Shown here one piece after another: positions 15,111 to 19,127 of a stretch of 19,127 bases of DNA (position 1 is the stretch's first letter; each line of letters begins with the position of its first letter). A model generated the notes under the pieces. The model did not search any database, was not told the DNA's origin, and worked only from the letters and a program-made list of their open reading frames with translations. The position numbers and the translations under genes are program-made. Source of the DNA: Nitrospinaceae bacterium (GTDB taxonomy: Bacteria > Nitrospinota > Nitrospinia > Nitrospinales > VA-1); contig JAJDBI010000053.1 of assembly GCA_029261435.1 (NCBI GenBank), positions 1 to 19,127 of the forward strand, in the 5' to 3' direction.

Positions 15111-16448
15111 ATGAAAAAAGTTGGCATGGTGAGTTTGGGTTGTCCAAAAAATACAGTGGACTCTGAAAGGGTTCTGGGCGATCTGGTTACTTCCGGGTTC
15201 GATCTTACCCAGGATGAAAAAGACGCAGAGGTGATCATCGTAAACACATGTGGTTTTATTGAGTCTGCCAAAAAGGAATCGGTTGATACGATTCTGGAAA
15301 TGGCACGGCACAAAACCGAAGGAAATTGCAAACAGTTGATCGTCACAGGTTGTATGGCCGAGCGTTATGGTCAGGAGCTTCTTGATGAAATTCCCGAAAT
15401 TGATCATATGCTGGGAGTGGGTCAATACCCTCAATTGAAAAACATCATAGAGGATGTCAACCCTACAACCAGAAACCATGTTGCCACACCTGCTGAATTT
15501 TATGAGTCGTACACCGACCGGTTATTGACAACGGCATTTTATACGGCTTATTTGAAAATCTCCGAAGGTTGTTCCAACCGTTGTGCATTTTGTATCATTC
15601 CGAAAATGCGTGGGCCGATGCGCAGTCGCTCCCCGGAATCCATTCTTGCCGAAGCGGAACATTTGGCTCGTAAGGGTGTGAAAGAGTTCAACCTGATTTC
15701 TCAGGATACAACGATGTACGGTTTTGACTTGGGAATGAAAGACGGTCTGGTTCGTCTGCTCAAGCAAATGGCCAAGGTCGATGGGTTGGAATGGATACGG
15801 CTATTATATTGTTATCCAACTTTTTTGAATTCGGAGATGATTGAACTCATTGCCTCAGAACCGAAAGTCTGCCGTTATATTGATGTGCCTCTGCAACACA
15901 CCCATGACGAAATGCTTAAAAGCATGAAACGACAGGAAACCGAAGGCGGGGTGCGGAGAATGCTCGACGAGATTCGTTTGAAAATTCCGGATGTAGCTTT
16001 GAGAACCACTTTTATTACCGGCTTTCCGGGAGAAACCGAGACGCATTTTCAACATACTGTCCGGTTTCTTTGTGAAATGGAATTCGACCATGTCGGAATT
16101 TTCACGTACTCGGATGAGGAGGGAACCACTGCTTTTGATTACCCCAACCGAGTACCGGAGGAAGTGAAAGAAGAGCGCCGGGATATCCTGATGGAATTTC
16201 AAAAAGAAATTGCTCTCAGAAAAAATCAGGAACGTGTTGGTAAGGTGGAGCCGGTTCTGGTGGAAGGTTTTGATCCTGAAAACTATTTGATGACCGGAAG
16301 GCTTGCCTCACAGGCACCGGATATTGACGGTCAGGTCATCATCGAAAAATGCGAAGCCGAACCCGGAGAGATTGTTCCCGTACTCATCAATCAGGCGGCG
16401 GATTATGATCTGGTTGGTGAACCGGTAGCTATTACCCATGAGTCTTAA
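15111..16448 (+). CDS. rimO: Ribosomal protein S12 methylthiotransferase
   Basis: RimO is a radical-SAM enzyme with two 4Fe-4S clusters that adds a methylthio group to the beta carbon of an Asp in ribosomal protein S12. The 445 residues carry the three domains. The N-terminal UPF0004 domain has Cys11 (LGCPKNTVDSE), Cys47 (NTCGFIESAK) and Cys81 (GCMAERYG). The radical-SAM core has the CxxxCxxC motif at 154-161 (EGCSNRCAFCIIPKMRGPMRS), followed by LISQDTTMYG. A TRAM domain lies at about 385-440. The CPKNTVDSE and MRGPMRSR motifs favour RimO over MiaB. Start ATG 15111 gives the usual N-terminus. The last 11 nt overlap pfkA, which suggests coupled translation. Confidence 0.95.
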   Translation: MKKVGMVSLGCPKNTVDSERVLGDLVTSGFDLTQDEKDAEVIIVNTCGFIESAKKESVDTILEMARHKTEGNCKQLIVTGCMAERYGQELLDEIPEIDHMLGVGQYPQLKNIIEDVNPTTRNHVATPAEFYESYTDRLLTTAFYTAYLKISEGCSNRCAFCIIPKMRGPMRSRSPESILAEAEHLARKGVKEFNLISQDTTMYGFDLGMKDGLVRLLKQMAKVDGLEWIRLLYCYPTFLNSEMIELIASEPKVCRYIDVPLQHTHDEMLKSMKRQETEGGVRRMLDEIRLKIPDVALRTTFITGFPGETETHFQHTVRFLCEMEFDHVGIFTYSDEEGTTAFDYPNRVPEEVKEERRDILMEFQKEIALRKNQERVGKVEPVLVEGFDPENYLMTGRLASQAPDIDGQVIIEKCEAEPGEIVPVLINQAADYDLVGEPVAITHES

Positions 16449-17532
16449 ACGTGTAGGCATTCTGACAGGAGGGGGGGATTGCTCCGGGCTCAATGCAGTC
16501 ATACGGGCAGTCACCCGATCAGCGATCATCACCCATGAGGCTGAAGTCATTGGTATCGAGCAGGGCTTCGAAGGTTTGATCTTCGACCGCAACCGCAAGC
16601 TTACTGTAGCAGGGACCAAGGACATCCTTGCATTGGGAGGAACCATTCTCGGTACCACCAATAAAGGTGACCCTTTTGAATACCGCCAATTCGATAAAGA
16701 CGGTCAACTGACCACTCAGGACTATTCTCAAAAAACGATCGACAATTTCAAACGTCTCGACCTGGACTGTCTGTTCGTAGTGGGTGGGGATGGAACCTTG
16801 CAGTTAGGTTACAAGCTTTTTGAAAGAGGGCTGCCGGTGATTGGCATTCCCAAGACCATTGATAACGATCTTATGGGCACGGACTATACGTTCGGTTATC
16901 AGACTGCTGTGCAGGTAGCCTGCGATGCTTTGGATAGATTGCAAACTACTGGCGAGAGTCATGACCGCGTCATGATTCTGGAGGTCATGGGCCGTGGCAC
17001 CGGATGGATTGCTCTTGAAGCCGGAATTTCAGGCGGAGCCCATGTCATTCTTATTCCGGAAATCCCCTATGATTTGGAAAAAGTCCTGGAAAAAATTCGT
17101 TTGAGGAAGGAAGGTGGAAGTCCTTTCAGTGTGATTGTGGTGGCCGAAGGTGCCAAGGAGATTGGCCGCGAAGCTATCACCAGTGAGGCGGCATCCACCC
17201 GTTTGCAAGGAGTAGCTCAGTTAGGGGGGGTGGGGAATTTCATCGCGAAGAGCTTGAGCGACCGAATTGATTTGGAAGTGCGTTGCACGGTTTTAGGTCA
17301 TACGCAGAGAGGTGGCACTCCTCTGGCTTTTGATCGGGTTCTGGGTACCCGGTTGGGAACCCAGGCAGTAGAGGCCGCCGCAGAAGGAAAATTTGGCACG
17401 ATGGTGGCTTTAAAATCTCAGGAAATAGTTCTGACTCCACTGAAAACTCTGGCTGGAATTGTCCGTCAGGTCCCTGTTGACTCGCAAATGGTTCACACGT
17501 CCGAGTCGATAGGCATTTGCTTGGGGCGGTAG
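16438..17532 (+). CDS. pfkA: 6-phosphofructokinase, mixed-substrate group III type
   Basis: This glycolytic enzyme phosphorylates fructose-6-phosphate to fructose-1,6-bisphosphate. The 364-residue length and GILTGGGDCSGLNAVIRAV (7-25) fit the group III ('mixed-substrate') PFKs. Substrate-binding blocks are GGDGT at 116-120, IPKTIDND at 137-144 with catalytic Asp142, MGRGTGWIAL at 184-193, and GHTQRGGTP in the C-terminal half. At the two donor-specificity sites Gly119 equals E. coli Gly104 (ATP type) and Lys139 equals Gly124, which is Lys in PPi enzymes. The Gly/Lys pair is known in ATP-using members, so ATP is the likelier donor, but this should be tested. Most relatives have Pro where Ser16 lies in GGGDCSG. 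The start overlaps the end of rimO by 11 nt. Confidence 0.93.
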   Translation: MSLKRVGILTGGGDCSGLNAVIRAVTRSAIITHEAEVIGIEQGFEGLIFDRNRKLTVAGTKDILALGGTILGTTNKGDPFEYRQFDKDGQLTTQDYSQKTIDNFKRLDLDCLFVVGGDGTLQLGYKLFERGLPVIGIPKTIDNDLMGTDYTFGYQTAVQVACDALDRLQTTGESHDRVMILEVMGRGTGWIALEAGISGGAHVILIPEIPYDLEKVLEKIRLRKEGGSPFSVIVVAEGAKEIGREAITSEAASTRLQGVAQLGGVGNFIAKSLSDRIDLEVRCTVLGHTQRGGTPLAFDRVLGTRLGTQAVEAAAEGKFGTMVALKSQEIVLTPLKTLAGIVRQVPVDSQMVHTSESIGICLGR

Positions 17533-17730
17533 TCGTCAAAACCTTCTCTTGTTGGACCGAAAACAGCCCAATTTCACTCTCATCCGAATCGAGTATTTCA
17601 GGTTTCTGAAATCAAAACCCGGGGTCTTGCTCTCGGTTAGTACATGATAAAAAACATTGGAATATGTGTTTTTCTGCCCGAAGTGATATTTTTTTCCTGA
17701 AGAGGCAGAATCCTGGCGGAAAACCGACTT

Positions 17731-17742
17731 ATAAGGCCTTAT
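17731..17742. promoter_or_regulatory. 12-bp perfect palindrome upstream of the rpsB promoter
   Basis: ATAAGGCCTTAT is a perfect palindrome ending 15 bp before the -35 box. It could bind a dimeric regulator. Nothing else identifies the factor. Confidence 0.35.
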
Positions 17743-17757
17743 TTAGCGGGTTTCGTA

Positions 17758-17786
17758 TTGTCACACCCCATTGAATATGCTAGTCT
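17758..17786 (+). promoter_or_regulatory. rpsB promoter
   Basis: TTGTCA (17758-17763) and TAGTCT (17781-17786) are separated by 17 bp, and the bases before the -10 are TGC, giving an extended -10. Start of transcription would be near 17793, leaving about a 130-nt leader. Confidence 0.6.
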
Positions 17787-17806
17787 AAGGCACAATTTAG
17801 TTTACC

Positions 17807-17825
17807 TTTTGGGGGTTTCCCAAAA
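17807..17825 (+). promoter_or_regulatory. Hairpin in the rpsB leader
   Basis: TTTTGGG-GGTTT-CCCAAAA forms a 7-bp stem with a five-base loop, close to the predicted transcript 5' end. No T-run follows, so it is a leader structure rather than a terminator. It may help messenger stability or S2 autoregulation. Confidence 0.4.
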
Positions 17826-17926
17826 AAATCACTCACGTTTCCGGATCTATCCAAGGGTGGCCTGCGGGTTCTTGGTGCGAGTCGATGGAAGCGAAGGTAC
17901 AACCCATTCACTTTTAAGGAGTTTTT

Positions 17927-18724
17927 ATGTCTGAAATCACTATGAAGCAATTGTTGGAGTCCGGGGTCCATTTCGGACATCAGACCAATCGCTGGAACCC
18001 GAAAATGAAACCCTATATTTATGGGGCGCGTAGCGGGATATATATTATTGATCTGCAAAAAACCATGGTTCGTTTTCAGGAAGCTGAAAAATATGTCCGG
18101 GAGTTGGCTCGAGCCGGTAAAAAGATCCTGTTTGTTGCGACCAAAAAACAGGCGCAAGAACTGGTTGCCGAAGAAGCCACCCGTTGCGGAATGTATTACA
18201 TCAACCAAAGATGGCTTGGGGGCACGCTGACAAACTTCACCACCATTCGCAAAAGTATTGCCCGGTTGCATGAACTGGAAAAAATGGACGAGGAAAATCA
18301 GTTTGATCTTTTGCATAAAAAAGAAGCTTTGAGAATGAGAAGAGAGATTGACAAGCTGAATAAATTCTTCAGAGGCATCAAAAATATGAAGGATTTACCA
18401 GATGCTCTTTTCATCGTCGATACTCGAAAAGAAAAAATTGCACAGGCTGAAGGTAAAAAGCTGGGCATTAAGATTCTCGCTATGATCGACACCAACTCAG
18501 ATCCTGAGGGCGTAGATTACCCCATCCCTGCAAACGATGATGCAATGCGCTCTATCAAGCTGTTCACCTCGCGCATTGCAGATGTTTGTCTTGAAGGACA
18601 GGAAATGAGCAGGGCCAGCCAGGCTAAAAAAGATGCGGATAAAAAGCCCGCCCCCAGTGATTCTCCGGAACCGGTTGCGGTTGCCAGCGACAAGGGGAGC
18701 AGTGAAATTTCTGTGCCTGCCTGA
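17927..18724 (+). CDS. rpsB: 30S ribosomal protein S2
   Basis: S2 is a 30S subunit protein that assembles late and helps S1 bind. The 265-residue protein starts with the typical MKQLLESGVHFGHQTNRWNP at residues 5-24, then YIYGARSGIYIIDLQKT near 30-46. It continues with ILFVATKKQAQ, YINQRWLGGTLTNF, the coiled-coil hairpin at about 105-145, and DALFIVDTRKE followed by DTNSDPEGVDYPIPANDDAMRSI in the C-terminal half. The last 35 or so residues form a polar, Lys/Pro/Ser/Ala-rich tail, common in S2 of several phyla. An AAGGAG Shine-Dalgarno lies five bases before the ATG. tsf follows, as in most bacteria. Confidence 0.98.
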   Translation: MSEITMKQLLESGVHFGHQTNRWNPKMKPYIYGARSGIYIIDLQKTMVRFQEAEKYVRELARAGKKILFVATKKQAQELVAEEATRCGMYYINQRWLGGTLTNFTTIRKSIARLHELEKMDEENQFDLLHKKEALRMRREIDKLNKFFRGIKNMKDLPDALFIVDTRKEKIAQAEGKKLGIKILAMIDTNSDPEGVDYPIPANDDAMRSIKLFTSRIADVCLEGQEMSRASQAKKDADKKPAPSDSPEPVAVASDKGSSEISVPA

Positions 18725-18760
18725 ACGACTACAACCCCTCGGTTCTATAGATTAAGAACA

Positions 18761-18795
18761 AACCCTTAAAGGAGAGACTCATCTCCTGAAGGGTT
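18761..18795 (+). promoter_or_regulatory. Strong hairpin between rpsB and tsf
   Basis: AACCCTT (18761-18767) pairs with AAGGGTT (18789-18795), and inside it AGGAGA (18770-18775) pairs with TCTCCT (18782-18787), with a six-base loop and a small internal loop. No T-run follows at once, so it is more likely an attenuator, processing site or stability element than a full terminator. The AGGAGA arm is SD-like but lies about 75 bases before tsf. Confidence 0.6.
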
Positions 18796-18848
18796 GGTGG
18801 TTGCGAAAAATAAATTTTAATAAACAATTTTTTTATTAGGGAAATGGA

Positions 18849-19127
18849 ATGGAAATAACTGCTGCGATGGTTAAGGAGTTGCGCTCTCAGTCGGGCGCGG
18901 GAATCATGGAATGTAAATCGGCCTTGAAAGAAACCAATGGCGATGTGGAAGATGCGATCACATTCCTCAGGAAAAAAGGACTGGCCAAGGCAGATAAAAA
19001 GTCTGACCGCAATACCTCTGAAGGGAAGGTTGGTACATACATTCATCAGGGCGGCAAGATAGGCGTTATGTTACAGCTTAATTGTGAAACGGATTTTGTG
19101 GCCAACACCCCTGATTTTCAGGAACTG
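18849..19127 (+). CDS. tsf: Elongation factor Ts, N-terminal part (cut by window edge)
   Basis: EF-Ts is the nucleotide exchange factor for EF-Tu. The visible 93 residues start MEITAAMVKELRSQSGAGIM, the UBA-like EF-Tu-binding domain, followed by CKSALKETNGDVEDAITFLRKKG and GKVGTYIHQGGKIGVMLQLN, then the signature CETDFVAN (about 80-87). The start at 18849 lies after an AGGGA-type ribosome binding site; an ATG five bases earlier is out of frame. The gene runs off the right edge. It follows rpsB as in most bacteria, separated by a 124-bp gap with a strong hairpin. Confidence 0.97.
   Translation, partial: MEITAAMVKELRSQSGAGIMECKSALKETNGDVEDAITFLRKKGLAKADKKSDRNTSEGKVGTYIHQGGKIGVMLQLNCETDFVANTPDFQEL

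Larger units (their letters stand above)
17533..17926. other. Long intergenic region and rpsB leader
   Basis: This 394-bp region after pfkA contains no credible ORF. From left to right it has a 7-bp inverted repeat at 17595-17612 (ATTTCAG-GTTT-CTGAAAT) without a T-run, an AT-rich imperfect hairpin with a trailing T-run near 17652-17675, a 12-bp palindrome at 17731-17742, a sigma-70-like promoter at 17758-17786, and a leader of about 130 nt with a small hairpin ending at the rpsB ribosome binding site. The leader is a candidate S2 autoregulatory site. Confidence 0.5.

Noticed and set aside
17780..18316. Minus-strand ORF of 178 residues
   Set aside because: It is antisense to rpsB and its leader; S2 is certain on the plus strand.

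Overview
This window carries housekeeping genes of a Gram-negative, moderately AT-rich bacterium, with a few accessory pieces. The MlaC-type periplasmic lipid-binding protein implies an outer membrane. A sigma-54 activator, an HD-GYP-type signalling protein and membrane-bound TPR glycosyltransferases suggest a deep-branching, formerly 'delta-like' lineage. Nitrospinota is a guess from general resemblance, not something shown by a marker gene. No rRNA, tRNA, CRISPR array, transposase or phage gene was found.

Layout. Positions 1-2710 (minus) hold two tandem GT-C/TMTC-like membrane glycosyltransferases; the second runs off the left edge. They are transcribed away from a GAF-AAA+-Fis sigma-54 activator at 3003. 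Next on the plus strand come folD, xseA, xseB and tlyA (one-carbon metabolism, exonuclease VII, rRNA 2'-O-methylation). tlyA is split by a -1 frameshift at a run of nine A's. Two minus-strand genes converge on this block: a small acidic protein with a GTG start and an HD-GYP-like protein followed by a textbook intrinsic terminator. A 386-bp divergent promoter region leads to gpmA (plus). An unrecognised membrane protein with a winged-helix-like C-terminus follows, convergent with a minus-strand TPR protein-recN pair. Divergent from that pair are mlaC, rimO and pfkA on the plus strand, then a 394-bp leader region, rpsB and the start of tsf.

Connections. xseA and xseB encode the two exonuclease VII subunits, and RecN is another DNA-repair protein nearby. 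rimO and tlyA modify the ribosome and rpsB-tsf belong to the translation machinery. gpmA and pfkA are both glycolytic. Several gene junctions overlap (xseB/tlyA 11 nt, TPR/recN 4 nt, rimO/pfkA 11 nt), which points to translational coupling.

Most unusual content: the tlyA frameshift on an A-AAA-AAC slippery sequence; a 56-nt imperfect repeat with palindromic arms found after both gpmA and mlaC; an HD-GYP protein whose HD histidine is Phe; the orphan membrane/winged-helix protein next to the repeat; and strong hairpins and a palindrome around rpsB-tsf.
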